From contig JBAZID010000006.1 of the NCBI GenBank assembly GCA_041651995.1, positions 93,628-157,627 on the forward strand: a stretch of 64,000 nucleotides of DNA, given 5' to 3'. Numbering within the stretch: the stretch's first letter is position 1; every line of letters begins with the position of its first letter. Position numbers and translations under genes: made by a program. This document shows, piece after piece, positions 28,492 through 36,590 of the stretch. Source of the stretch: Sulfuricella sp. GTDB taxonomy: Bacteria > Pseudomonadota > Gammaproteobacteria > Burkholderiales > Sulfuricellaceae. Below the pieces are notes generated by a model that searched no databases, was not told where the DNA came from, and saw only the letters and a program-made list of their open reading frames with translations.

Positions 28492-29467
28492 CGAAAATCC
28501 TGGTTCGCATGGCGGCATGCGAGTAAGTGTCGTTATTCCTGCATACAACTCAGCGCGTTTTCTGCGGGAGACGATTGAAAGCGTGCGGCAGCAGACGGCT
28601 CCGGTGCATGAAATCATTGTCGTGGACGACGGTTCAACGGACGAGACAGAACAAGTCATTCATTCACTTGGCGAGGGCCTTGTTTACATACGTCAAGCCA
28701 ATGCAGGGGTGTCTGCCGCGAGAAACCGGGGTATTGCTCAGGCTACGGGTGAGATCATCGCATTTCTGGATGCAGATGATCTATGGCTTCCTCAAAAGGT
28801 GGAAAATCAGGTCAGGGTTTTTCTAGGCAACCCGGATGTGGCGCTGGTCGCCACTGACAGGACTGATATTGATGCGCAGGGTGGCTTGCTGCTGGATTCG
28901 TTATTCAAAAAACAGGGGCTCTACGAGTTTTTTTCAGAATTGCGCGGCAACCCTGTTCCACTTGCATTGAGCCGCCTGGTGCAGGTGAATTTCATCCCCA
29001 CCAGCAGTGTCATGGTTCGCAAGTCGGCGCTTGCGCAAGTTGGCGTTTTCGATACGGCGATCCGCTATGGGGAGGATCTTGAACTGTGGGCGCGTGTTGC
29101 GGCGCAATATCCCATCGCCTGCCTTCCGGAGGTGCTGATTCGCTATCGGCAGCACGGCAGCAATGCGACCCAGGCCACGGAAAAGCTTTTGCTCGACATG
29201 GTGCAAGTCATGAAACGTATCCGTGCATGGGGAGGCCCGGCTTTGCGCAAAGAGAAGTCGAATGCGGACCAGGCTGTAGCCCAGGCCCTGTGGGAACTGG
29301 GTTACTGGTATTTCACCTCGAACGCGCCACGACGAGCCTGCTCGCCATTTTTGGAAAGCTTCAGGGAAAATCCTTCATTACGCACCCTGATGTATGCTGG
29401 GTTTAGTTTGCTTCCACTGGGCGCAATCGGAAGTGCCCGGCGCCTGAAACTAAAAATTCTTGGTTGA
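28478..29467 (+). CDS. Glycosyltransferase family 2
   Basis: A 329-residue GT2 enzyme with a clear N-terminal domain: VSVVIPAYNSARFLRETIESV, VVDDGSTDET near residues 49-58 and the metal site LDADDLWLP near 93-101. The acceptor-side region SAVMVRKSAL-like (SSVMVRKSALAQVG) and the closing ARVAAQYP segment are usual for this family. The start lies 14 bp inside the end of the fusion gene, and an ATG in-frame at codon 14 (MRVSVVIP) is an alternative that would remove the Pro/Gly-rich leader. The GT4 gene follows within 4 bp. Confidence 0.88.
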   Translation: MPPVNENPGSHGGMRVSVVIPAYNSARFLRETIESVRQQTAPVHEIIVVDDGSTDETEQVIHSLGEGLVYIRQANAGVSAARNRGIAQATGEIIAFLDADDLWLPQKVENQVRVFLGNPDVALVATDRTDIDAQGGLLLDSLFKKQGLYEFFSELRGNPVPLALSRLVQVNFIPTSSVMVRKSALAQVGVFDTAIRYGEDLELWARVAAQYPIACLPEVLIRYRQHGSNATQATEKLLLDMVQVMKRIRAWGGPALRKEKSNADQAVAQALWELGYWYFTSNAPRRACSPFLESFRENPSLRTLMYAGFSLLPLGAIGSARRLKLKILG

Positions 29468-29471
29468 TTTT

Positions 29472-30701
29472 ATGTCTATTGATAAGCGCAAAAAACGCAT
29501 TCTTTACGTGGAAAATGGCATCGGCTACGGCGGCGCCATTATTTGCCTGCGGCATCTGGTGAGAAACCTGGACCGGAACAAGTTCGAGCCCATGGTGATC
29601 ACCGGGCTCACCGGCCCGCAATATCGGGAGATCGTTACCGAAGCACACTGGAAGCATATCCCGGACCGGCGCCTGGATGTGGTGACCATGAAACGCAAGT
29701 TGCAGGCGGCGCGGTGGCCGGATGCATTGCCCGGCTTGCGATGGCTGGCAAACCAGGTGCTGTCAAGACTGGATGATGTGTTTAATTTCCTGCCGGCCTT
29801 GCTTCAGACACTGTGGGTCGTTCAGCGTTTTAAACCTGACCTGATTCATGCCAACAATGAACCTTTGTGTAATCGCTCGGCATTACTGGCAGGCAAAATG
29901 ATGGGGGTCCCCATCGTTGCCCACGTCCGCGGGGATCAACAAGGTTCGATGCTAATGCACTCGTTCTTCAAAATGCCTGACTATTTCGTCACCGTGTCCC
30001 GCTGGGTTTCGGACAGCATCGGGCGTTTAGGCGTTCCGGCGGAAAAACGCACCTACATCTACGACGGGATTGAGCTCCACAAACTCAATGTGGCTGCCGA
30101 TGGGCTAGCGTTTCGCAGACAGCATCTGCTTCCGGAGGATGCCTTCATCGTTGGCCTGGTGGGCTTGTTGATACCCTGGAAAGGGCAGATGGTTTTTATC
30201 GAAGCTGCAAGGCAATTGCTGCAAGAAATGCCGGATGCTATCTTCGCAATTGTAGGGGGCACGCCGGAAGAATGCCGGGCTTATGAAGCGGAGTTGCGGC
30301 AAATCGTGGAGCAGCCCGAATTGAAGGGCAGGGTGGTATTTACTGGCCATGTGAGCGATATGGCTGCGGTTTACAATGGACTGGATGTCGTGCTTTCGGC
30401 TTCGACTTCCCCAGAACCTCTTGGCACCATGATTATCGAAGCCATGACCATGGCTCGGCCCCTCATAGCCCCGGATCATGGCGGTGCCGTGGAAATGATC
30501 GAGAACGGCAAAACCGGGCTGCTATTCAAGGCGGGGAGTGCTAAGGATCTTGCCGAAAAAATTAGCACTCTTTACCGCGAACCGGTTCTGCGCAAGGATG
30601 TTGGGCAGTCGGCGCGCGCCCATGCGTTGCAGGCATTTTCTGTTGAGGAGCATGTCCGGCATATCGAGGGTGTGTACAAGCAACTGCTGAAAATGCCCTG
30701 A
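29472..30701 (+). CDS. Glycosyltransferase family 4
   Basis: A 409-residue GT-B fold glycosyltransferase. The N-terminal half begins with KRILYVENGIGYGGAI, the glycine-rich acceptor loop; the C-terminal half has the SPEPLGTMIIEAM motif (E-x7-E type) near residue 320 and the sugar-nucleotide contact region GGAVEMIENGKTGLLF. The start ATG at 29472 lies 4 bp after the preceding stop; an upstream TTG at 29460 would add 4 residues and overlap. It is probably co-transcribed with the two genes before it. Sugar donor unknown. Confidence 0.87.
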   Translation: MSIDKRKKRILYVENGIGYGGAIICLRHLVRNLDRNKFEPMVITGLTGPQYREIVTEAHWKHIPDRRLDVVTMKRKLQAARWPDALPGLRWLANQVLSRLDDVFNFLPALLQTLWVVQRFKPDLIHANNEPLCNRSALLAGKMMGVPIVAHVRGDQQGSMLMHSFFKMPDYFVTVSRWVSDSIGRLGVPAEKRTYIYDGIELHKLNVAADGLAFRRQHLLPEDAFIVGLVGLLIPWKGQMVFIEAARQLLQEMPDAIFAIVGGTPEECRAYEAELRQIVEQPELKGRVVFTGHVSDMAAVYNGLDVVLSASTSPEPLGTMIIEAMTMARPLIAPDHGGAVEMIENGKTGLLFKAGSAKDLAEKISTLYREPVLRKDVGQSARAHALQAFSVEEHVRHIEGVYKQLLKMP

Positions 30702-30798
30702 GTTTTAATCGCGGTGAATTATTTCAGGCGGTACAGGTGCTGAATGAATAGCAACACGCTGCGCATATACAATTATTGAATCAGTAAGAGGTATCAAA

Positions 30799-31434
30799 AT
30801 GTCTATTGATGTGACACGCCAGACCGTTTGGCAACAGCTAAGCATTGACCGTGCATCCCGCTCCCGGTTGATGAATCAGAACCCATGTTGTCTCTGGTTA
30901 ACCGGCCTCTCGGCATCTGGAAAATCCACCATTGCGGATTTGCTTGAAAAACGACTTCATGCCATGGGGCAGCACACATATTTGCTGGATGGCGATAACG
31001 TTCGGCATGGCTTGAATCGGGATTTGGGTTTTTCGGATGCCGACCGTATCGAGAATATCCGCCGGGTGGCAGAAGTGGCCCGGTTAATGGTGGATGCCGG
31101 ATTGATTGTACTGGTTTCGTTTATTTCGCCATTCAAGGTTGAACGTCGCATGGCGCGTGATTTGTTTGGGGAGGGGGAGTTCATCGAGATTTTTGTCGAT
31201 ACCCCGCTGGCTGAATGCGAGCACCGCGACCCTAAAGGTCTTTACGCCAAAGCACGGCGCGGCGAGTTGAAGCAATTTACAGGGATTGATAGCGCATATG
31301 AACCGCCTGAAGCACCCGAGGTGCATCTTTTCCCAGATCAGAAAATGAGTGCGGAAAATTGTGCCGAGCAGATATTGGCGTATTTGGGGGCACCTCAGAA
31401 AACTGAAAAAAACGTACGGGAAGGTGACGAGTGA
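30799..31434 (+). CDS. cysC: Adenylylsulfate kinase (APS kinase)
   Basis: CysC phosphorylates adenylyl sulfate to PAPS, the universal sulfate donor. The P-loop GLSASGKST is at residues 36-44, followed by the APS-binding DGDNVRHGLNRDLGFSDADR and the lid region FISPFKVERRMAR; RDPKGLYAKA and TGIDSAYEPP complete the family signature. At 211 residues it is a stand-alone kinase with a short N-terminal extension. AAGAGG lies 7 nt before the ATG. Its place inside a polysaccharide cluster, near a PAPS-type sulfotransferase, points to sulfation of a glycan rather than to cysteine synthesis. No ATP sulfurylase (CysD/CysN) is next to it. Confidence 0.93.
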   Translation: MSIDVTRQTVWQQLSIDRASRSRLMNQNPCCLWLTGLSASGKSTIADLLEKRLHAMGQHTYLLDGDNVRHGLNRDLGFSDADRIENIRRVAEVARLMVDAGLIVLVSFISPFKVERRMARDLFGEGEFIEIFVDTPLAECEHRDPKGLYAKARRGELKQFTGIDSAYEPPEAPEVHLFPDQKMSAENCAEQILAYLGAPQKTEKNVREGDE

Positions 31435-31563
31435 CCTTCTCGGAAACAAGTTCTGCAAGAAGGCTGCGTAATAATGCGGCCATATCCAGCGGGCGCGGGC
31501 TTGGGATGTTCTCGAAAACCATTCTCCAAGCAGGATGAAACGGCGAGTTTCAAGAAGCCGGGA

Positions 31564-31965
31564 TCAGGCGGCTCTGACCTCACTGAGCAGATCTGGGTGA
31601 CGCTCCAGCACCTTGAGCAACTTCACCAAGGCCAGCGGTGGCCTGGTCTTGCCGGTCTCGTAGCGCGAGAAGGCATTGATGCCGCCGCCGAAAATTTCAG
31701 CCGCTTCGCGCTGGTCGAGAGCGAGCTTCTTGCGCACGCTGGTGATGAAGCCAGGATCGACGATGGCCGCATTCACCTGTTTCGAGAAGGTGCGCATCTC
31801 GCACATGACGCGGTCAGATTCCGTCGAATCCAGGATCGACTCGGCACAGGCCGGGCAGAAGTCAGCAGTCACCGCCGTAATGAGGGTAGTTTCACCCTTG
31901 TAGGTGTAGGGCAGGTCACGGGTGTCGTGGATCAGTTTCGCAGCGCCGCAAACAGGACATTTCAT
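31564..31965 (-). CDS. mqsA: MqsA-family antitoxin
   Basis: A 133-residue protein with an N-terminal zinc-binding domain (CPVC at residues 3-6 and CPAC near 37-40) and a C-terminal XRE-type helix-turn-helix with the MqsA hallmark EIFGGGINAFSRYE. It matches E. coli MqsA in order and length. AAGGAG lies 8 nt before the ATG at 31965; an ATG 6 nt earlier is too close to it. mqsR, which normally precedes mqsA, is absent: the upstream 300 bp hold only gene fragments. It lies opposite to its neighbours inside the polysaccharide genes. Confidence 0.9.
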   Translation of the reverse strand: MKCPVCGAAKLIHDTRDLPYTYKGETTLITAVTADFCPACAESILDSTESDRVMCEMRTFSKQVNAAIVDPGFITSVRKKLALDQREAAEIFGGGINAFSRYETGKTRPPLALVKLLKVLERHPDLLSEVRAA

Positions 31966-32035
31966 ATTCATAGCTCCTTAAACACGATCAGCACGTCAAT
32001 TAAATGAGTGGTAGAAACAATAGGCTTCATGACCG

Positions 32036-32104
32036 CATATGCTGCGTGAAGAAGGCGTTTCGCACGCCTTAGGTAAAAGTGAGAAAAAGAGTATTGGTGA
32101 TTGC
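32036..32104 (-). pseudogene. Fragment of an OafA-type acyltransferase gene
   Basis: This 69-bp stretch matches 34984-35052, inside the acyltransferase gene at 33259-35208, at roughly nine positions in ten and in the same orientation. It encodes SFSHFYLRRAKRLL, a conserved early segment of that family. Both ends break off abruptly. It is the leftover of a second acyltransferase copy or of a recombination event. Confidence 0.72.
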
Positions 32105-32126
32105 CTTAGGCTTGACCGAGCGCTAT

Positions 32127-32148
32127 AGTCAGCCCGATTCTTCTGACT
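32127..32148. repeat. Hairpin before the IS200-like remnant
   Basis: AGTCAG (32127-32132) and CTGACT (32143-32148) pair across a 10-nt loop just before the transposase start. IS200/IS605 elements carry subterminal hairpins in this place, so it is a candidate left end. Confidence 0.4.
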
Positions 32149-32171
32149 CGATCAAAAGTTAGGAGAATCAA

Positions 32172-32282
32172 TTGAAAGAATACCAGAGTCTTTGTCATAC
32201 GAAATGGGATTGCAAATATCACGTGGTATTTATACCGAAGAGGCGAAAGAAAATGATTACTACAGGTGTTGAGCAGTGCTAA
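32172..32282 (+). pseudogene. Truncated IS200-type transposase (tnpA) start
   Basis: A TTG at 32172, 6 nt after AGGAG, opens a frame reading KEYQSLCHTKWDCKYHVVF then IPKRRKK, the usual N-terminus of IS200-family TnpA. It continues for only ten more residues before TAA; the HUH motif and catalytic tyrosine are missing. The end of the frame overlaps the GTG start of the sulfotransferase gene. Only the left end of the element remains. Confidence 0.78.
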
Positions 32283-33142
32283 GCATAATTGGTAGATTCC
32301 TTTCCTCAATAATTATCAAAAATCCAATTTTTATTGTGGGAGGTAGCCGATCGGGCACCAGTGTCCTGGTTCAGGCTCTCGGAAAGCATAAACTGATTTA
32401 CAGCTTCAAGGGAGAAGATCCGTTTATCACGGATATCGGGGGCATGGTTTACAATTTGGAATATGCTTCTGAGCGTGAGATCAATTACTATAAAAATTCT
32501 CTCAGGGTTAGCCACAGTTATATTTATGACAATCTTCGCCGTCTAAGTTATGAGAGCGCGTTCGGAAAAAACTATGGTTTGATGCGAATGCTGAAAGATA
32601 TGGTGCATCGCGAATTTAATCCTGTCGCCAAGAAATTCTGGTGTGCCAAAACATTTCCGAATGAAAATGTGGCAAAGGGTTTAGTAAAGATTTATCCCAG
32701 TGCGAAATTTATACTGATACATCGCAATGGGATTAATGTTGTGCATTCACGCACTCAATTTCCCGGTTTCCGGGACTTGGATTTTCGAAGTCAATGTGAA
32801 GAGTGGGCTCATAGCGAAAACCACTTTGCTTACCTGTTCGAGCATGAAAGCGCCATTGTCATCAAGCATGAAGATTTGATCGAAGATCCCCACGCCGTGT
32901 TCCAGAAAATTTGCAAACACCTTGGAATCGAATACGACCCAAGGACTGCCAAGTTCACTAGCACCCATCAGGTGCATCCCTTGGCAACCGTGGGCACCTC
33001 AGAAAATGTTGATGTGAAGGAAGTTATGAGCCAGCGTGGCTCTGTCTATGAGAGCTGGTCGATCGAACAACGCCAGATTTTCAGAGAGGTGTGTTCAGAA
33101 GCGATGGATAGAATGGGATACGTTATTCCTTTCAAGGAATAA
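32276..33142 (+). CDS. PAPS-dependent sulfotransferase family protein
   Basis: A 288-residue sulfotransferase. The 5'-phosphosulfate loop VGGSRSGTSVL is at residues 21-31 and the 3'-phosphate binding segment LIHRNGINVVHSR lies near 144-156, both as in Sulfotransfer_3-type enzymes. It would move sulfate from PAPS to a sugar, lipid or protein hydroxyl in the cytoplasm. The start is a GTG at 32276 that overlaps the end of the IS200-like remnant, and the real start may be a later codon, since the first 12 residues are hydrophobic and not family-typical. It is AT-rich and flanked by mobile-element debris, a sign of transfer. CysC, 0.8 kb upstream, would supply PAPS. Confidence 0.83.
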   Translation: MLSIIGRFLSSIIIKNPIFIVGGSRSGTSVLVQALGKHKLIYSFKGEDPFITDIGGMVYNLEYASEREINYYKNSLRVSHSYIYDNLRRLSYESAFGKNYGLMRMLKDMVHREFNPVAKKFWCAKTFPNENVAKGLVKIYPSAKFILIHRNGINVVHSRTQFPGFRDLDFRSQCEEWAHSENHFAYLFEHESAIVIKHEDLIEDPHAVFQKICKHLGIEYDPRTAKFTSTHQVHPLATVGTSENVDVKEVMSQRGSVYESWSIEQRQIFREVCSEAMDRMGYVIPFKE

Positions 33143-33258
33143 TGATGTGCATTCAATAAGCATTTATTTCAACTGTCTCACGCCAAGATCTTGAGCGGCT
33201 TCACTGCCGTATGGACTAGTATCAGGCGCGCTGCTGCCGCATTCGCTGAATTTCCTGC

Positions 33259-35208
33259 TCAACGCACTTCATTAAGTACACGATCTGCCAAGTTAAGCTG
33301 CGGAACGACCCATTCTGATCCAGGGACAGTCAGATGTCCTTCGTCACGATATATCGAAGTGCTGTCTATTGCCGTCAAGCAATGCTCATCATCACAGATA
33401 ATTCCATCTAACCACACGACATCTACATTTGTACGATTTTGGACTTCTTTTATAGCATCAATGATTCCTTTCTGATAAGACCGATATTCATCAATATCAA
33501 GATTGCAGTCGATGCGACCAAGAAGAATTAGTCCTGTTGCCTTCCGCTCCCAACACTCTCCGATATTAAACCCTGCTCTTGGCGGTGGCGTTACCACGAT
33601 GGGGTGCTTGCCGATAGCGCGCAATTCCTTGATGGTCGCCACCATTTGGCTGATTGCGATAGTCCTGTCTACTTTTGTTTTTTTTCCTTGGTAAAAAAGC
33701 AAAAGACCACCATGGTCAAAATAACCAGAGAATGATGAACTCATGATTACGTATTTTATAGAGTCGTTATCCCGAAAAAACTTAACCGCATTTTCATTAA
33801 ATGTTAAACATTCCTTAGCCCAATTCTCATCGTAGTTAGAATCAATGGATGCAATCCCCAAGACTGGCGCGCAGGCCGACTTGGTTATCTGGATCATGGA
33901 GTTTCCTATTCTCGGATCAGTTTTTAAACCGGGAATCAAGTGCATTGCGTAGCTATCTCCCCAAACGGCGAAAGTTGGCTTGCCCGAGGTCGAGCAGTCT
34001 TCAGGCTTAACAAAGACCTTTCCTTCACTACAAATCTTGTGTAAGCCAACATTTGGAAGGCTGAGATAGCTGAAATCCGGCATATTCGTTTTGCTTTTTA
34101 CGTACCCAGCCACCAAGGCCGGTACTGGCGTAAGAATTACCAGGAGCGATGCGCCGGCAAGCCATTGAAAGGCTCTTTTGTTATTTGCTTGCTGGTTATA
34201 TCGAAAGCGCTGCTCTACAAATTCGTATTGCATGTAAGCCAACATTATTGACATAAAGAATAGAAGCAACATGATATGGTTTGGTACTTCTCCTAGGTAG
34301 GCATTGTGCGCGAACGCGAATAGCGGCCAATGAATCAAGTACAGGGAATATGACCAATCACCAATCTTTGCCATGGAAACAGTAGCCCTGTTTAGAGGAA
34401 GCCATTCACTCTTCCCTGCCAACATTATTGCGGTTGCGATCACCACCAGTAATGCGTTCCATCGTGGGTGGTCGCTATCAATGGGTAAAAAAATAAGACA
34501 TACAACAAGCAAGAGCGCTACAAGTTTTACGACTCGCGGAACTACAAGAGAGGTTGAACGCCTGACAAACCAAGCCAGCAGAGACCCCGCGAGCAATTCC
34601 CAAGCACGAGTTGGAAGCAGAAAAAATGCTAGTGTTCCCGACTCAATTGATGGAAGGCGCCAATAAGTGAAAGGGAAACTGACGAAAATAGCGCAAACAA
34701 TGAAACTGGCTACCATCCCACCCCCAAAGGCCCAGCCACGCCATCTCGGAGGAATCATGAAAAGCAGAAAAGGAGTAACTAGGTAGTACTGTTCTTCAAG
34801 TGAAAGCGACCATGTATGAAGTAAAGGTTTGCCTGCTGCCGCATTTTCAAAATACCCAGTTTGAAAAGGTAAAATAAAATTGGCTGTGAACGTAACTGTT
34901 CCAATCAATTGTTCAATGTAATCATCCCACTGCCCTTTAGTTAAAAATGCATAACCAAGCAATGTTGAAAAAATTAGGGTGCTATATGCTGCGGGAAGAA
35001 GGCGTTTCGCACGCCTAAGGTAAAAGTGAGAAAAGGAGAATTGGTGATTGTCTAAATCCCTCAAAATTATTGAGGTGATAAGGTAGCCAGAAATAACAAA
35101 AAAAATGTCAACGCCAAGATAGCCCCCTCGCACGTGAACGATATCAGCGTGATAAAGCAAGACTGAAAGAACGGCAAATCCACGGAGAAACTGGATATCT
35201 TGGCGCAT
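33259..35208 (-). CDS. OafA/YrhL-type acyltransferase with SGNH domain
   Basis: A 649-residue membrane enzyme that adds acyl (often acetyl) groups to surface sugars. The N-terminal acyltransferase-3 domain has about ten helices and starts with RQDIQFLRGFAVLSVLLYHAD, followed by the GGYLGVDIFFVISGYL motif. The C-terminal periplasmic part is an SGNH-hydrolase-like domain with the GDSY motif (FAVWGDSYAMHL, near residue 420) and DEGHLTVPG near 630. The ATG at 35208 is preceded by AAGG; the longer upstream frame is not family-like. It is the last gene of the leftward set and is AT-richer than the XrtA genes proper. Confidence 0.88.
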   Translation of the reverse strand: MRQDIQFLRGFAVLSVLLYHADIVHVRGGYLGVDIFFVISGYLITSIILRDLDNHQFSFSHFYLRRAKRLLPAAYSTLIFSTLLGYAFLTKGQWDDYIEQLIGTVTFTANFILPFQTGYFENAAAGKPLLHTWSLSLEEQYYLVTPFLLFMIPPRWRGWAFGGGMVASFIVCAIFVSFPFTYWRLPSIESGTLAFFLLPTRAWELLAGSLLAWFVRRSTSLVVPRVVKLVALLLVVCLIFLPIDSDHPRWNALLVVIATAIMLAGKSEWLPLNRATVSMAKIGDWSYSLYLIHWPLFAFAHNAYLGEVPNHIMLLLFFMSIMLAYMQYEFVEQRFRYNQQANNKRAFQWLAGASLLVILTPVPALVAGYVKSKTNMPDFSYLSLPNVGLHKICSEGKVFVKPEDCSTSGKPTFAVWGDSYAMHLIPGLKTDPRIGNSMIQITKSACAPVLGIASIDSNYDENWAKECLTFNENAVKFFRDNDSIKYVIMSSSFSGYFDHGGLLLFYQGKKTKVDRTIAISQMVATIKELRAIGKHPIVVTPPPRAGFNIGECWERKATGLILLGRIDCNLDIDEYRSYQKGIIDAIKEVQNRTNVDVVWLDGIICDDEHCLTAIDSTSIYRDEGHLTVPGSEWVVPQLNLADRVLNEVR

Positions 35209-35244
35209 GGTGCTTTGCCTTATGTGTAGTAGTTGCGGCCTGAG

Positions 35245-35280
35245 CTGACAGTTCCCCAATTTGACGGATGCGACTGTCAG
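35245..35280. repeat. Inverted repeat between acyltransferase and O-ligase genes
   Basis: CTGACAGT (35245-35252) and ACTGTCAG (35273-35280) pair perfectly across 20 bp. No T-run follows on the minus strand, so it is not a convincing terminator; it marks the join between the AT-rich acyltransferase gene and the XrtA operon and could be an insertion scar or an operator. Confidence 0.4.
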
Positions 35281-35294
35281 TTCAGATTAGTTGT

Positions 35295-36590
35295 TCAGTC
35301 TGGTGAAAGAGGGCGAGCTGCGACGAATTCAGCAGGTTTAACCTGTTCCAGCGTGCCCCACTTGTCCTTAACGGCAATCTGGTAGGTCAAGACCAGAATA
35401 ATGACCAGGTGGTAGTAGTAGTCAAAGTACGCAAGGCCGAGAAACGCGCCGCCCGTCGCATATCCAACCATGCTCACCTGAGTCATGGCTGCCAGGTCAA
35501 CTGCCCACTTCCGGCCCGGATCCTTCCGGCATTCCCGGATAACCTTGCTCCCCGTCCGCCATGCCAGCAGGCCAATGAGCACGAACAAGCCAAAGCCGAT
35601 GAAGCCATGCTCGCCCATGACTTCGAAGTAGATGCTATGCACGTCGTGTACATCCCAGGGGTTCGGGGCGTACTGGTGAAAAATTGGAGCTTGAAAGGTT
35701 TCGAAGCCCCCGCCGGTGATGCGGTCCTTTGCAACATTAAATGCGACATGCCAGGCATTTATGCGGCCCATCGCCGAGGCATCCTGCTCGTAGGTCTTGA
35801 TGGTGTTCATGCGATCCCAGTATTGCTGGGGCATGATCGCGGCAATCAATCCGGCTACCACAACGATATAGATCGCCGTGGTTGCCCTGTTGCGGCTTTT
35901 CAGCCAGAGCAGGCCGCCCATGGCTGCCGCAGCCAGCAAGGCGCCGCGTGATTGCGTCCCGATGGCGGCAATCCCGGTCAGTATCATGCTGGCAGCCAGC
36001 CCTATTCGTATCCATTTGTGCTGTGCCTGGAGGTGCAGGTAGCGAAGCAAGGGCACCGTCATGATCATGGCCAGCCCAATTTCGTTGTTGCCGGCAATGA
36101 AGGTGGTTGCCGGACCCCATACATGGTGTTCGCCGCCTTTCAGAATCGTGAAGATTCCGCCTTTGATCCCATAAAATGCAATCGAGAGTGCGATTACCCA
36201 TACCAGGCCTTCCAGGCGTTTCCGGCTGGTTATCAGCATCGCGGTCAGCAGTGTCATGATCTGTATCTTCAGCACCTTGTCCCACTGCGCCCAGGCGAGC
36301 TCCGGGTAAAATGCATAGAAGGTGGTGAATGTCACCCAGCCCAGAAAGACGAACAACAAGACAATTTCCGGAGTCCACGGCAAGCGTTTGGGTTCTTTCG
36401 ACAACAGGTATGCCGTCAGGGTGACCACGGCGGTCATGAGGGCGAAAGGAATGTTGAGCGCGAAGCCCCACGCCAGCTTGTGGGGGTTCATGTAGCCCAG
36501 CCAGGACCACAGATAGATTCCGTAGTGAGGGTGTTTGAATGCCAGCAGCAGAACAGCAAACACTACGCCGGTGACAATAATATCCCTCAC
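35295..36590 (-). CDS. Exosortase A-associated O-glycosylation ligase
   Basis: A 431-residue inner-membrane protein of the O-antigen-ligase/Wzy superfamily, in the group (TIGR03097-like) that accompanies exosortase A. About ten hydrophobic helices are visible; a long periplasmic loop (about residues 285-345) holds RINAWHVAFN and the DVHDVHSIYFEVMGEHG motif that supplies the family's key His. It would polymerise the glycan or attach it to exported PEP-CTERM proteins. The start is a GTG overlapping the preceding gene by 4 bp (GTGA), so translation is coupled to the PaaK-like gene. Confidence 0.88.
   Translation of the reverse strand: MRDIIVTGVVFAVLLLAFKHPHYGIYLWSWLGYMNPHKLAWGFALNIPFALMTAVVTLTAYLLSKEPKRLPWTPEIVLLFVFLGWVTFTTFYAFYPELAWAQWDKVLKIQIMTLLTAMLITSRKRLEGLVWVIALSIAFYGIKGGIFTILKGGEHHVWGPATTFIAGNNEIGLAMIMTVPLLRYLHLQAQHKWIRIGLAASMILTGIAAIGTQSRGALLAAAAMGGLLWLKSRNRATTAIYIVVVAGLIAAIMPQQYWDRMNTIKTYEQDASAMGRINAWHVAFNVAKDRITGGGFETFQAPIFHQYAPNPWDVHDVHSIYFEVMGEHGFIGFGLFVLIGLLAWRTGSKVIRECRKDPGRKWAVDLAAMTQVSMVGYATGGAFLGLAYFDYYYHLVIILVLTYQIAVKDKWGTLEQVKPAEFVAARPLSPD

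Noticed and set aside
31474..32007. 177-codon frame opposite mqsA
   Set aside because: mqsA is a clear family match on the other strand, and the opposing frame has none.
35245..35280. Inverted repeat considered as the operon terminator
   Set aside because: The loop is 20 nt and no T-run follows on the minus strand.
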